From Gyromitra esculenta (lineage: Eukaryota; Ascomycota; Pezizomycetes; Pezizales; Discinaceae): a stretch of DNA of 64,000 nucleotides. The position numbers and the translations under genes were made by a program. The notes below the pieces were generated by a model, which saw only the letters and a program-made list of their open reading frames with translations, was not told the origin of the DNA and ran no database searches. The stretch is taken from the NCBI GenBank assembly GCA_038503075.1, contig JBCAML010000021.1, positions 1,116,001 to 1,180,000 of the forward strand. The letters run 5' to 3'. Positions within the stretch are counted from its first letter, which is position 1. Each line of letters opens with the position of its first letter. This document shows, one piece after another, positions 23,052 to 34,462 of this stretch.

Positions 23052-24065
23052 ATGAATCCCTCCTTTTTCCCGCTCAGCAATCGACACCGCTCCGTGCTAA
23101 CGCCGCTCGCGCTGAAGCCAACAACGCCAAACGACTTTGCCCCGCGTTCGTCGGTGAAACAGAAACCCCCATTCAGCCCCGACATCTCTCCTGAAATATC
23201 ACCGTTGGGCAGAAAATACCCTTCGTCACGAACTCTGGATACAGACGGTGTAGATGAAACAAACTTCACCGGTCCACGATGCATGTTCACCTATCGAGAC
23301 GCGAAGGCGCTGGACCGTGCTGACAGAGCACGACACGAGGCTCTGCGTGATAGGCGGCGAGCCGAGATGGAGATGAATGCAAGATTCGAAGCCCGCCGAG
23401 CAAACAGAAACGTAAAGATGGAGCAAGAACTACAGCGACAGAAGGAGCGTTGGCAGCAGCTGAAAGCAGTACAGAAGGTCACAACCGCTCACCCCGCCAG
23501 CAGAACGGACATCCAAGCCCCTCCTAGTGCAGGACCACGCAAAACAGGAGCTGCATTACTCGAACAGCGCGCGATAGAGAAAGCCGAAATGCATACTCGG
23601 ATGGCCAATCGACGTGCGGCGAACAAGACTATTGTCGTACTTGATTCAGCGAAGCGGAACGAAATGGAGGCCATTATTGCACGTCAGGCAACGGAGCGGC
23701 TCGAGATGACTACACTACGGGAAGAAAGCGAAAAGATTGTGTTGGAGACCTCGCTTGAACACAGTAGGCCTGCGAACATGTTTGAATCATGCGGTGCCGT
23801 GGAAACAATGACTCCGCTGCCCGTACTTGCCGCGGCTGAAAGGGAAAGGCGACAGTTTGAAACTGGGATGTGGCTATTGAAATCCATGGAAGCTATCCAG
23901 GCGCGGCTTCGTAGGGATCGTGAAGCTGAAGCTGCAGAGGAGGATGCTTCCGAGCGACCTCGGAAGGAGGATATTTCTGAGCGAGTTCGGAATGTCATTG
24001 CGATGGATACTATGAATATCCTGAACGCACAGTATGATATACAGGATGTGCTGACCATTAAATGA
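23052..24065 (+). CDS. Hypothetical coiled-coil protein, 337 aa
   Basis: Single exon coding frame whose ATG directly follows a CCTAG acceptor. The first 75 residues are Pro/Ser-rich. From about residue 85 to 135 the sequence is highly charged and Ala/Arg/Glu-rich (R-A-D-R-A-R-H-E-A-L-R-D-R-R-R-A-E-M), a long predicted helix or coiled coil. A second charged helix lies at about 165-235, and a third around 260-310 (R-R-D-R-E-A-E-A-A-E-E-D-A). No signal or membrane segment. A scaffold or structural role is only a guess. The antisense frames at 23291-24103 are shadows of its biased composition. Confidence 0.75.
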   Translation: MNPSFFPLSNRHRSVLTPLALKPTTPNDFAPRSSVKQKPPFSPDISPEISPLGRKYPSSRTLDTDGVDETNFTGPRCMFTYRDAKALDRADRARHEALRDRRRAEMEMNARFEARRANRNVKMEQELQRQKERWQQLKAVQKVTTAHPASRTDIQAPPSAGPRKTGAALLEQRAIEKAEMHTRMANRRAANKTIVVLDSAKRNEMEAIIARQATERLEMTTLREESEKIVLETSLEHSRPANMFESCGAVETMTPLPVLAAAERERRQFETGMWLLKSMEAIQARLRRDREAEAAEEDASERPRKEDISERVRNVIAMDTMNILNAQYDIQDVLTIK

Positions 24066-25317
24066 TATATCGATAACCACGGTGGAGCAGTGGAGGTAGG
24101 CAATGTAATGAAGGAAGAGGGCGTTGATTGCAGTCACTGGGAGTATTTCGGTGAGGGGGCCTATCGCGAATTTCTCCGCAATCGACATGCCCAACAGCCT
24201 GCGCAATCTGTGCGCGTAGGGAGCTTACTGTGTATGCTAAGTCTAGAAGTAATTGAAAGAGAATCATTGTTCTGTTTATTTCTGATATCTATAACGGTCA
24301 CAAAAAACAAGGCCAGCAGGATACATGCAAAGATATTCTGCTTCTATGTCTTTGTAGCATATTCGATATCGTGAGATTGGGCAAGAGACACTCCTCGAAC
24401 TACGTTTACTAGACCCTTTATTTTGCCCACTGATTACAATGAATTGCTGCATGTGCACGATCTGTACCTAGCCATCCTGCTGCATGTGTATCGAAACCTA
24501 TGAATCCGGGGTATATTGTACCCCACCTGACAATCAAATCAACACAATGTGAACAGGACTGGAAACCACAGTACGAGAAAATGGTGTGAATCTGCGATTG
24601 AACTCTCAGGAAATCCTTGCCTGCTTGCCTGCTTCTGGGGAACTCTCGTATTTGCGCCAAGAACGAAGTACTGCTTCCAAACGCCGCACGTACGCAGTAC
24701 CAATTGCATCCCCTTCCCCGATACTGTATGGCGAGCGCAAACTACCAGTGTAAAGCAGAGGAAGGATTGAAGGATTTGGAAAGGGCGTCCATGTGCCATA
24801 AGTATCGCGAGCAACAGCGCACGGTGTGCATATGAACTTTGTCGACAAGGATGTTGGCAGAGTAACCATACATGTAGACTGCGAAGTTCTTGCACGGAAA
24901 ATACGTACATAGCGTTTAGCGCATAGCTGGACTGGCCTCAAACTGCGGACTCTAGATACCGGTAGGCGTTTTCGTCATCCTGATTTTGTTTCCGGCGATT
25001 AGTCAAGAGTGTCATGACAGCTGCGGACGCGTATGGTAAACTGGCTTCTTCCGGCCGGAGATACTGCTCTTCTGGTGTATGCGCGTATTTGAGTGTTTTT
25101 TTAAAAAGCAGCTTTTTTTTCTACTTACCAATTGTAACAGCCAGTCTCCAGCTCACGAAATTCACAGCATTCTTGGTTAGTAGTACCCATACCAACAACG
25201 ATATCACCTGCGCGGTCGCAGTGGTTATCCAAGTGCAGGCTATCCCGTCCTGTGCGTGAATGATGCTGCACTGCCCGTAAAGCTATATTACTCCGAGCAA
25301 AAATTGCAAAAGATGAA
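24066..25317. other. No gene seen
   Basis: 3' flank of the coiled-coil gene and spacer. Overlapping frames at 24539-24941 on both strands have no supporting features. Confidence 0.4.
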
Positions 25318-25421
25318 TGAATGCGCCAGGAATCGAACCCAGGCCCTCCTAAAACTTCAGAGTGTTTGACATGCAGCATGTTCAGAAGATCTCAGGTATT
25401 ATACCACTAAACTACGCACCC
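25318..25421 (-). tRNA. tRNA-like gene, probable intron, isotype unassigned
   Basis: Minus strand from 25421. A 7-bp acceptor stem (GGGTGCG with CGCATTC, two G-U pairs) is followed by an A-box region GTTTAGTGGTATAAT like that of fungal Gly tRNAs, a perfect T-arm B box GGTTCGATTCC, and discriminator A at 25318. A TTTT terminator follows about 8 nt downstream. The body is about 103 nt, some 30 longer than a plain tRNA. The extra part contains a perfect ACATGC-T-GCATGT palindrome, suggesting an intron after the anticodon. A CCTGA/TTAGG anticodon stem can be drawn, but U33 is then missing, so I do not name the anticodon. It could be a pseudogene. Confidence 0.55.
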
Positions 25422-27138
25422 ATATATTGTTATAGATTCATTGGGCAATTTGTTCCCGACAAGACTCTTTCACCTGGTACGGGAGCACTATAAAAACTTT
25501 AACAGTCCAGTGTCACAAGCATCTCGGCGTAGTGCAGGTGTTGTTAATCAGCTACCCCCTTCATAACTAAGGCTACTCTCGAGCCCTAGCCAAGTGACCG
25601 GTAGGTTTACTACGGACGCCAGGGTAAGTTTGTCCACTGGCGGTGGTATGCGTAAGAGGTGTTAACTTTCCACACCTCCACAGCTCCCTAAAAGATCTGG
25701 TAAAAACCCGAATGAACAGAGAGTATTGAACTAAGTTAGTTCACAAAGATGAAACCCGAATAAGCTTGTATCCCCAGGAAATGAGCTACACCTCTACCTG
25801 TCTACAGATTTACCTTGGTGTTCGAAGTACTGCCATTTGGTTCGAGCGTTTGCGCTCCTGCGGACATGACATCCTTTGCTTACGAAGAGTTAGCTCTGTT
25901 GTGCTTTATATGCTAACGAACTGAATCGAGGTGTTAGAGTATGGTAAAGAAACATGAAAGGCATTTATCGTGATGGCATACAGCGAGAGTGACAAGATAA
26001 ATGATTGACTTCCATTTAAGCAGTTTACTGGCCACTGGGGGGGCTTATGGAGCTATGCATATGTCACTGTGGTACGTGAAAGCCAACGAAAGCTATATAC
26101 TCTGTGATATTTGTGCAAGCTCAGCTTGAACACGCCCTGTGTTAGTACTGTTCAGCCTAGCTGCTTGAACAAAGCTTTGGCTATGTTCTGCTGGCAATCC
26201 AAGATACATTCGTCATGGCCGGTCTCCTAAGATGACAATACTTGTATCTGCTCAACATGCACTGGAAAGATCGCTAGGCTATTGAAGCTATCTATTTCCT
26301 CTTTCGTCATCAGTGATAGGTGCGGGGCTAGTATATTTGTCGTATCGCCATTGAAAACTCGTCATTCTTCCAGAAATTGTCACAGTTGTAGCAACCCACT
26401 CATTCAACTTCATCGATTGTGATATTGAATCCGCTAACAATGCGTTCTTGACTGCTGAGGGATTAAAGTCTGTTATTCACATCGTTCCGACCCAATGACA
26501 CTTACCAAGAGCGCCCGGGGGGCAAACCAGCACCACGTGGTACTATCAAAGAGCTTTAAACCTGTGACTCTGGGGGCTTAGGAACATATTTCTACGGTTT
26601 CCCATTTGATGCTGAGGCTACTACAAATCTATTACGCTCTTTTGTGGGTACTTCTAAACTAACATAAACCGTGTATATAGACTCAATCGGCCACTGTCAT
26701 TCATCTCTCCCGATAGAAATAGAGTTCGGGATAGCCATGACTGATAGATGACTTATAGATGTTGTACGCGAGAACTGTCGTGCTTCGAGGTGCGAAATCC
26801 TTTCGTAGATTATGTTCCTGACAGCAAACGGAAATTTACTAACGCTGATAGAGCACTAGGGATACTTTTATTTATCTTGTCTTCTATCTCTATCGGATAC
26901 CTCAGAAATCCTCTCGCACACGTCCCCTCACCCAAATCCTCCCCCAGCTTCCAGATCGCAATTGGCCTTTCAGGTCACCCGACTTGCCTTTTATAGATTC
27001 CTTTCAGTTCGGATCTGTGGAAAGTATTTCAAACGGGCGAGACATCGGTAACACCAATGCCCTCCTACTGCTCCTTAGCATTCATGGTCGATATCACAAC
27101 TTCAAGAACGTTCAAATGCGAGCAAGCTCACCTTAAAA
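25422..27138. other. No gene seen
   Basis: 1.7 kb of spacer. The frame at 26748-26996 on the plus strand has no supporting feature. Confidence 0.4.
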
Positions 27139-27945
27139 TCATTGTCTTGCATCTTGGCCTGAGCTTTGGGAGGAACAGTCTTTTCGCGGTAAACGAGAAG
27201 AGGGTTGTCCGAAACCCACACTTCTCGCACTATCCTGGAAACCGATTCCGTGATTCCCAATAGATGTGGGCGGGTGATAAATCACCGGATTCTGATAATC
27301 CAGCTTATGCTCACGGAGCTGCTCCCGCATGTCGGGCCTGCGCATGGCTGACTCGGTGAATCCCGAGGGCTTGCCCGAGTTTCCGTATACCTCGGGCATC
27401 GAGACTGGGCGCTCTGAAGGTTTCTTCCTGCCGTTGCCATGCTGTGAAGGATGGTATGGGAGGCACATGTTTGGCCGCGGCACCGGTTGATTCGAGTCCT
27501 TCTTCGGGGGCGTGAAATTGTCTCTGCTGAACGCCCCATAGGTATCCGGAAACCTATATTCGGGAACGCCGTGCACCGTCGAGGTTTCAGGCATGTTATT
27601 CGGACATGCTGGCATTGAGTTTGAAGCTCCATGTGCTGCTTCTTGTAAATTGTTCATGGCCTGTAAGCAATAAACGACTGGTTAGCCAACAATATTACCC
27701 GCAACAAAGTTATGTATTTTCGTTGTTCTTGATTTAACGAACGTATAGCTTTGCAATCGCAAAATGCTGAGCTTCAACAGATGACAGCCGGAGTGGGACA
27801 ATCGACTTGTACGTACTCTGTGGCGCAAGCTTCGCTGGCTTGTCGAGGAAAACCCAGTAGCGGTACTTCTAGGAGGACCTCGAGCGTACTCGAGACTTCT
27901 AGTGTCCCCACGGCTAGCCTCGAGATTTGCCTTAAACTGTCTCAT
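27139..27945 (-). CDS. Hypothetical disordered protein, 216 aa, one intron
   Basis: Exon 1 is 27945-27817 (43 codons) and exon 2 is 27660-27139. The intron (27816-27661, 156 nt) has a GTACGT donor, a GGCTAAC branch site and a TTACAG acceptor; phase 0. The product is rich in Pro, Ser, Asn and Gly, with P-K-K-D-S and G-R-K-K-P-S-E-R basic patches and repeated H-G / P-D motifs. No hydrophobic segment is visible. A GTGAGC word just after the stop might mark a 3'-UTR intron. I do not recognise a family; small, disordered and lineage-restricted is the fair description. Confidence 0.6.
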
Positions 27946-28525
27946 GTTGTGGAGCTGCGGCGATAACTTGTGTAGGGGTAAATCGCGGGGAAAGGGGGCA
28001 CTCGTTTTTGTCCGGTAGGATAATTCGTAGGAATAAGGGCTCGGAAGTGAAACAGATGAAATGTATTGGTAGGACCAGCGCGAGATTCTTCCCGTAAAGA
28101 AATATGGATATTGAGCATTTGCCAGTTACCCAGCCGCCAGACCCCATTCTATGTGCAATCGCTCAAGATCAGAAGCCTGTACAAGATGTCTTGGCGTAGA
28201 CTGCATGGAGACACCCCGCGTAGCCGTGAAGACTTCTTCCCATCCATCCCACCAACAACACCCCGCAAAGCCCCCACTGTCTTCACTGTTTCCACGTCAG
28301 CCAGGCATTGTCTTATTTTCCGACTTTGATAAATCGCTCTTCCCGCGACTGGTCGATTGTTCTTCCCTCTGCGTTTATCTTCTTTGCTCAGTGTCGAAGG
28401 ATACAGCATTTTCTGTGCGCTAAATCTTCTACCAGCAGCCACTTAAAGGTATCAACTCTCAGCCAACATGGTCTTCGCTATTTTCTAACTTACTAGCGAA
28501 AGAAGAACATCTCAGCTCCATTGTA
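27946..28525. other. Divergent promoter between the 216-aa and TFIIB genes
   Basis: Both genes point away from this 580-bp spacer. Its right half is CT-rich with short AT-tracts, as expected of a fungal core promoter and 5' UTR. No clear TATA box. Confidence 0.35.
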
Positions 28526-29566
28526 ATGCCTAACGCAAACCACTCTGAGGCATGGGAGGCCGACAACCGCGTGATTACCTTTTGCCCCGAATGCAAGCTG
28601 TACCCCGGAAACATCATCGACGAATTTTCGTCTGGTGACACCGTGTGCGCCGACTGTGGCCTCGTGCTCGGCGAACGCATCGTCGACACCCGATCCGAAT
28701 GGCGCACCTTCGCCAACGACGAAAAGACCGGCGCAGACCCCTGCCGTGTCGGCGACGCCACCAACCCCCTCCTCAACGGCGCGCAGCTCGAGACGCAGAT
28801 TGACTTCGCGGGCGGCAACAAGCTCTCCGACCTGCACCGCGCGCACCGAAAGGCCGGCGAGGCGACCAACTCGCGGCAGCTGCTGTCCGCGTACGCTGAG
28901 ATCGGCGCCTACTGCGACAGCATCCAGATCACGCAGCACGTGTGCACGACGGCCAAGCTGCTCTACAAGCTCGTCGAGGACAACAAAGCGCTCAGGAAGA
29001 GGCCCCGCTCGGGCATCATCGCCGGATGCATCTTCATCGCGTGCCGCCAGTGCGGTGTCCCGCGCACGTTCACGGAGATCTTCGCGCTGACGAAAGTGCC
29101 CAAGATGGAAATCGGCCGCATCTTCAAGCTGCTGGAGAAGTTCTTCAGCACCTACGGCGTCTCGAAGACCGCGGCGATGGCGAAGCCCGGAAAGGCAGTC
29201 GACACGTCGCACGAGTATGCCATGACCACTGCAACCACGCCCGAGTCGCTCATGATACGGTTCTGCAATAATCTCGGCCTGGGACAGACGGCGACGCTTA
29301 TCGCCGAAGACGTGGCGAAGCGCGTGGCTAACGACGATATACTCACGGGAAGATCCACTCTCACGTGTACTGGCGCTATCGTGTACATGGTGTCCCATCT
29401 AGTGGGTAATGGGAAGCGGATCCGCGATATTGCGGCGGTTCTGGGAGTCAGCGATAGTACGGTTCGTAAAGCATATAAGAGGCTCTACCGCAGCCGCTGC
29501 TCAATGATCGACCAAGTGTGGCTCGAATCTCACGGAGGCGATATGGATCGATTACCTGTTTCGTAG
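28526..29566 (+). CDS. sua7: Transcription initiation factor IIB (TFIIB), divergent
   Basis: 346 aa, the usual TFIIB length, from a true ATG. TFIIB binds TBP-DNA and recruits RNA polymerase II in the nucleus. The N-terminal zinc ribbon has C20, C23, C41 and C44. The B-reader region D-T-R-S-E-W-R-T-F is intact at residues 54-62, and N-P-L-L-N-G follows at 80-85. Two cyclin folds follow, at about 117-200 (I-I-A-G-C-I-F-I-A-C-R-Q-C) and about 226-320 (T-V-R-K-A-Y-K-R-L-Y). A K-R-P-R-S-G stretch (158-163) replaces the K-G-K-S type motif I expect from other fungi. The gene has no intron and its core is much more GC-rich than its flanks, so it may be a retrocopy or second paralogue. The long antisense frame 28493-29398 is a shadow. 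Confidence 0.93.
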   Translation: MPNANHSEAWEADNRVITFCPECKLYPGNIIDEFSSGDTVCADCGLVLGERIVDTRSEWRTFANDEKTGADPCRVGDATNPLLNGAQLETQIDFAGGNKLSDLHRAHRKAGEATNSRQLLSAYAEIGAYCDSIQITQHVCTTAKLLYKLVEDNKALRKRPRSGIIAGCIFIACRQCGVPRTFTEIFALTKVPKMEIGRIFKLLEKFFSTYGVSKTAAMAKPGKAVDTSHEYAMTTATTPESLMIRFCNNLGLGQTATLIAEDVAKRVANDDILTGRSTLTCTGAIVYMVSHLVGNGKRIRDIAAVLGVSDSTVRKAYKRLYRSRCSMIDQVWLESHGGDMDRLPVS

Positions 29567-30831
29567 TGGGCACGAGAGGCGAGTATTCACTATCCATGAG
29601 AAAGGTTTGTCAGTTCACCACTCTTCTACCCCTCAGCTATCAAGTCCATTCGAATAGTAGCACTTATAGAAACTCTTAGGAATGAGATTGCGAATCTTGG
29701 CAGTTATTATGTGCAGCTTGGGAGCCCCTGATGGAGTGGAGCAGCCAACCGGGTAAAAGTAGCGACGGGGCACATCATTTATGTACTACCTAAGGAAAGA
29801 ATATGTGCAGTGCCAACGTCTCCAAGCGACATTAGGCATTGGAAGCATCTTTTTTATTCTGGTTGATGGGCATTTGTGCCATATTCAAGTTCACATGATC
29901 AGCCCATAGCCAGAATACAAGTTGCTTTTATATTCTCTATACCTCATTTGTGACAGATCATACCAGCTCCTATAACCCTTCACATGTGCATCATTTTAAA
30001 ACAGAGTGTATCCAAGCACGCTTTCTCCACGGGTACCCTCTGCCGCTGCTATAATGTTTCAGCAGAAAGGGCTCCTTCAGTTAATTTTAGAGATCGGTAG
30101 TCAACTTTTCTCATATGATTATGCCCCGAACGTTTTAGGAAAAACTGTGGGATATGGTTGATCAGTGGTCTACAAAAAACCCAACGTGTACCTTGTACAG
30201 CGCAACGGGGAAATTGCAAACTGTACCATAGAGAGACTACCTTAGCAATGGACTGGTAATCTATATCCTATGTTATGCTGGAATGAGCCTAAACTGAGCC
30301 CTTGCGCCTGCAGCCTGCTGGCCATCGGATCATTGCTCTCTGTATTTGCCAACTCTTCCTACCTTCTTATCAAAAGTAAGCCTTGGTTACTAGGGTAGGC
30401 AGGCCTGTAACTTGCGCAATATATGGATTTCCTAGCCTCTGGATACCGGCCAACCAACTTGTGCGATAGGATTGGACGGGAAATTACGACTACGTCAATT
30501 TTCTTTAGTTGCAAAATTTGAGAATAAACAACGTGATCAGAATACGAAGAAACGAGAATGTTATAGGAAGTGGATAGAGAAATGCCAAGTGGGCCAAAGA
30601 AACAGTAAAGCAAGAAAATTTATTCTATTTTACAGTGAACGTTTATAGGTTGATTGATTGAAAACAGAAATCATCGAACAAAAGCTCAACAGGTAATTCC
30701 AGCTAAACTTCAACACACTGCCCGAAGGAAATTTTGATCGAGCAAGAAAAACAAAGATATGGGGGTATAAAATACACCATCAATGCAAAACAGCTCACAC
30801 AAATCGTGAGCCAATTGCCTACAGTACTAAA
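29567..30831. other. No gene seen
   Basis: 3' flanks of two convergent genes (TFIIB and the GPI-anchored protein) and AT-rich spacer. The 84-codon frame at 30359-30613 is unsupported. Confidence 0.4.
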
Positions 30832-31829
30832 CTACAATCCAACACTTAGCATCCCGACGGCAACAATCAACGTAAGGGACCAATAAAAAGGACTGTTGGC
30901 GCCAGCTGAGTTTGGCACGGCGGTCGGAGCTTCAAAGCCTCCAGTCGTGTTTGTGCTGTTTCCGCGAAGAGTGGGCACAATGACGTGAGTAGGAAAGCCG
31001 CTGCTCAGTTGGGTGTCATTGTTGAAGTGCGTGGTGGGTTGTGGCGCCCCTCCTGCAGTGTGAGTGGCAGAGTAGAACATACTATCAAAGTCGGGTGTCT
31101 CAACTAGATTCCTCGTAAGCGGTTAGTTGTAATTCATCATTTGATTAAAGCTGAGAAATAATAGTGATATTTGAGGTGACACTTTGGAGTGAATTTATCG
31201 GAAGGGGATATGATGAGCGAGGAAACTAATTATTTACACAATCTACTATTACACACAAAAAGCAAAACAGGGGGAGTGGGTTCATAGTAACGTACTGGGG
31301 CCCGTGGAGAAGGGAAGGATGATATCGGTCGATGTCGGATCTAAGAGCGCTCCACTGACCGTGTTATATGCTTCGGGTACCGATATACATTAGCAGAATA
31401 CTTCACATAGGAAGCTGCCAGTAGCAAATAGAAATATCTAGGTGATAATAACATGGAGATTGAGAGTTCCGACTTACACACGATTTCATCTTCACTCTCG
31501 ATCTCAAAGGCTGGAAGAGTTGAAGGCAGCACGCTAGTGGGGCGAAGGATCTCGCTAGCAGAAACAAACGTAACATCGGGGAAACGTTGAGATTGCGTGC
31601 TGCCAGAGCCGGAGTGGAAGATCCCCTCTTCAGCAGATCTATTACTGCCAACGCTATTCGCAACAGTAAGTATCAAGAATTGACAGTCCCAGGACTTTAT
31701 AAATCCACCGCAGGGCTTATTCGCTTACGTTGATGATGAAATAGCAACTTCGCCATCATTATTCCCGAGAACAGGGACAACAGACAAAGCAATAGCCATC
31801 AGACCAAGATTGATGATAGAGACACGCAT
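30832..31829 (-). CDS. Predicted GPI-anchored secreted protein, four exons
   Basis: Exon 1 is 31829-31729, exon 2 about 31644-31478, exon 3 31340-31296 and exon 4 31103-30832. Donors are GTAAGC, GTAAGT and GTACGT; all junctions keep phase. The start is a clear signal peptide (M-R-V-S-I-I-N-L-G-L-M-A-I-A-L-S-V-V-P-V). The Ser/Thr/Asn-rich middle has N-S-T and N-T-T sites, and a small-residue site (S-A-G-A-N-S) precedes a hydrophobic C-terminus of about 18 residues with no charged tail. This is the classic layout of a GPI-anchored cell-wall or plasma-membrane protein of about 190 aa. The first acceptor has three in-phase options (exon 2 from 31653, 31644 or 31638). No catalytic domain is visible. 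Confidence 0.7.
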
Positions 31830-32018
31830 TTCGGGAATGATCTGTTTGAGATTTGTCGAAGATTGATGAAGGTATTGATAGAAACGAAAATGTACGATGA
31901 AATCGAAAAAGCAGAATTTTAGCAAGTGGTTTGATGAAGGTGAGTGAGTGGAGCGGGATGTAAAAAAGAGGGGAATAAGGAGAGTGTGTGAGGATGTGGG
32001 TCTATTTAACGTACTTTA

Positions 32019-32115
32019 AGGTTTGACTAAGTCTCGTGCCCAGCCTCACTGCGCAGCTTGTGCGTACCGTAGCAGCCATAGGCAGTAGGGATAGGAGCGA
32101 GCCTAGGTTTGACTA
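32019..32115. mobile_element. 75-bp GC-rich hairpin mini-insert
   Basis: The insert (32030-32104) is bounded by the 11-bp direct repeat aggtttgacta (32019-32029 and 32105-32115). Its ends form an imperfect inverted repeat (AGTCTCGTGCCC against AGGCTCGCTCCT). It contains a TGCGCAGCTTG block and a TACCGTAG palindrome shared with the insert at 32528. Confidence 0.6.
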
Positions 32116-32520
32116 GTACGCGAAAAATATCGTGCTCAAACGACATACTTGTCTAGCGTAGAATTCTGCTCCAAGATGCTGATGTGTGACCTAAGAACCA
32201 GTCATTGAGCAGTAGACCGACGGGCGGTATGGCATGCGTATGCCGGAAGCTACGACGGAATACCCTTTTGTCGATTGTTAGAATAGAATTTGAAGTACCG
32301 GAAAATGAACTTTATCGGTCTCAAACCTTTAACCATATTATCTAATATGCAAAGTGAGCAGTTCGCACCGTACCGAAATGTTAATTTCTTGAAGGATTCT
32401 AATCACGATTGACTCTGACGAAAGAGCTACATATAGATTCAACGATCGCTATCAAAGTCGTATGGGGCTAAACAGAACACAAAACTTCGTTGTCATTGTG
32501 CATAGGTAAATACTATTGGT

Positions 32521-32602
32521 CAGTAGGGGCTGGTACTGCGCAGCCTGCTCCTACGGTAGGCAGCAAGCTGCGCGGTGGGATTGGGCACGAGACAGCAGTA
32601 GG
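32521..32602. mobile_element. 68-bp hairpin mini-insert, inverted relative of the 32030 copy
   Basis: The insert (32528-32595) is bounded by cagtagg direct repeats (32521-32527 and 32596-32602). Read on the minus strand it starts CTGTCTCGTGCCC and shares GCGCAGCTTG and TACCGTAG with the first insert. It folds as GCGCAGC..GCTGCGC around CTAC-C-GTAG. Together the two lie as a 43-bp inverted repeat 0.5 kb apart, so a single larger MITE is the alternative. Confidence 0.6.
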
Positions 32603-33120
32603 TGATAAGTCACAGACTTTTGCAGCAATATTTTTGCGAGACGTATTCTCTCTAAATCACATGTAACCGTATTATAGGGTATGCGTAATATTGTATGCTA
32701 TCGAGTACTGTACGTTTTATGGGGAGGACGCAGGTGCTAGTGAAAGTTTTTACCCATGAGAGCTACTTTCTTGGTGCGATTAGCCTCGTAGATATGACAA
32801 AATTTATAGTTTACGTAAACTAAACTGTTTCATTCAGCGGTAGCTATCTTATAGTTCTCAAGGTATCGTATCTTCTGCAAATGTGCTGGGTGCAAACTGT
32901 CCGCAACCTAACAGATCTGTACGCGTGTGGGCTTATTGCAGGTTTGGAGTGGCAGGTGATAAGGCAGGAACTGGGGTAACTGAGCGGTGATGAGGCAATA
33001 ATCCAGGCCGTGCAAGAATGGGCAAATAGAAGCTATGCAGCATGAGATCTCATACGGCAGGATTGGTAATGAGACGGCAGGCATATGCTGATTAATCCTG
33101 GAGTCATAGACAATAAAAGC
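32603..33120. other. No gene seen
   Basis: AT-rich spacer before tRNA-like copy B. Confidence 0.4.
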
Positions 33121-33128
33121 ATGTTGGG

Positions 33129-33299
33129 CGGGACTTGAACCTGCGACCCGACCAAAAAAACTCGAGCGCTTTACGCCAACCACTATTTCAGGTTGGCCGC
33201 GTGTATACGAAATCTTCACTCGTACTTTCCGGTAGGCTACTCTTTCACGCGTTATACCCCTACATGTTTTCTGCAAATCTTGACCTATGGTCGCGCCAA
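33129..33299 (-). repeat. tRNA-like dispersed repeat, copy B
   Basis: Same layout as the copy at 11.1 kb: TTGGCGCGAC at 33299, leader, CCAACC/GGTTGG hairpin, A-box-like word, T7, and B box GGTTCAAGTCCC (33130-33141). The T-stem GCAGG/CCCGC has one mismatch. An oligo-T terminator (AAAA on plus, 33115-33118) follows about a dozen nt past the B box. Confidence 0.7.
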
Positions 33300-34462
33300 G
33301 GTTCGTTTTCTCACACCACCACACCTGGACATCGGTGTCCACGAGAGAACCAAGATCTCCCAGAACAATCATAGGACAGAAAAGTCTTTACCATGTACTG
33401 TTTATCAGACAATACATACTATACATTTTACTACAGCCCATGCGCTAGGAGGCTATTTCATATGCATATCTTCAACCTCTACGCCAATCCTAACCAGCTA
33501 ACCACCCAATTCCTGGTTGACACTGGAGGAACTTGCGTTGATACTCTGAGCTACTTCTCCCCGTGCGCGACGTCATGCTCACTAGATTGTCGTCCTATTG
33601 ATGGAAGCGATACCTACCCGCATGTGCGAAGTCTTGTCCGGCAGGACGGCCATCAAGCAATCTGCTCACCTTGCACAGTAACAGAACGAACTTATAGTTT
33701 GGTGGACTCAGGAAGTATCAGTTTTGCGGTAATGATAATGCTATTGCATATAGTTAAGAGACCTCTTTTAGAACTTCTATTCTTTTATAAGGGGACAGGT
33801 TCGCACGCATACACATGGGAAGCTGGCATAAGGATCCTTTAACATTGGATGCCCCGCTCATTTCTTCGACTTTGAGTATAAAATGCTGTGGACGTAATCA
33901 TTATCAGTGTGATGGACCAAAGGAAGTGGGAAAATTAAGTCCCAAGATTGATCCGATTTGAATAACAATCTCTTTGAGTATCTCTTACAATGGTGGTACC
34001 ATTAAACGTTCTCAATACCACTCCTATTTGAGAAAGGAGTCTTATCAACAACTCTTGCTGAAAACTGTACGGTATGCGCAACGTGGGGATCTTGGACCTG
34101 CCGCCCTTCTCACCAAATCGGCGGACCGTCTCTTTGGAAGATTTCTTCTTGGGAGGTTTGATGCTTGCGACAGCACAAGATTTAAAGATATCGCGGAGTT
34201 CACTTCTCATCCACTTCTGAGGGAAAGTCCGGGAAAAACCTCCCAAGAATAAAATATGTCCTCTTTCTCCTGGTACTAAGTTCACTTCTCAAAATTCTCA
34301 TCAATACAGCTAACTACACCTCCCCAACACTTATATAAAGGAAATTCTTTTGATCCTTTTCTGTTGCCAAAGCTATGATCTCCAGATCTAGTTCATTATA
34401 TGGAATAACTTCAATGTGGAACTAAATCACTGGCCATCTTCGTAAGATTCATAGATTTCCTT
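33300..34462. other. No gene seen
   Basis: A 149-codon plus frame (33393-33842) and a 116-codon minus frame without ATG (33935-34285) are open but lack splice, domain or composition support. Confidence 0.4.

Noticed and set aside
28493..29398. 301-codon open frame antisense to TFIIB
   Set aside because: It mirrors the GC-rich third-codon bias of the TFIIB gene and has low-complexity Arg/Glu/Val content with no known motif.
32030..32595. Single 566-bp MITE with 43-bp inverted ends
   Set aside because: Each end has its own flanking direct repeat and internal hairpin, and no common outer duplication is seen; two mini-inserts fit better, though not decisively.
33393..33842. 149-codon plus frame after tRNA-like copy B
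   Set aside because: Begins in flank of a repeat; mixed composition and no homologous feature I recognise.
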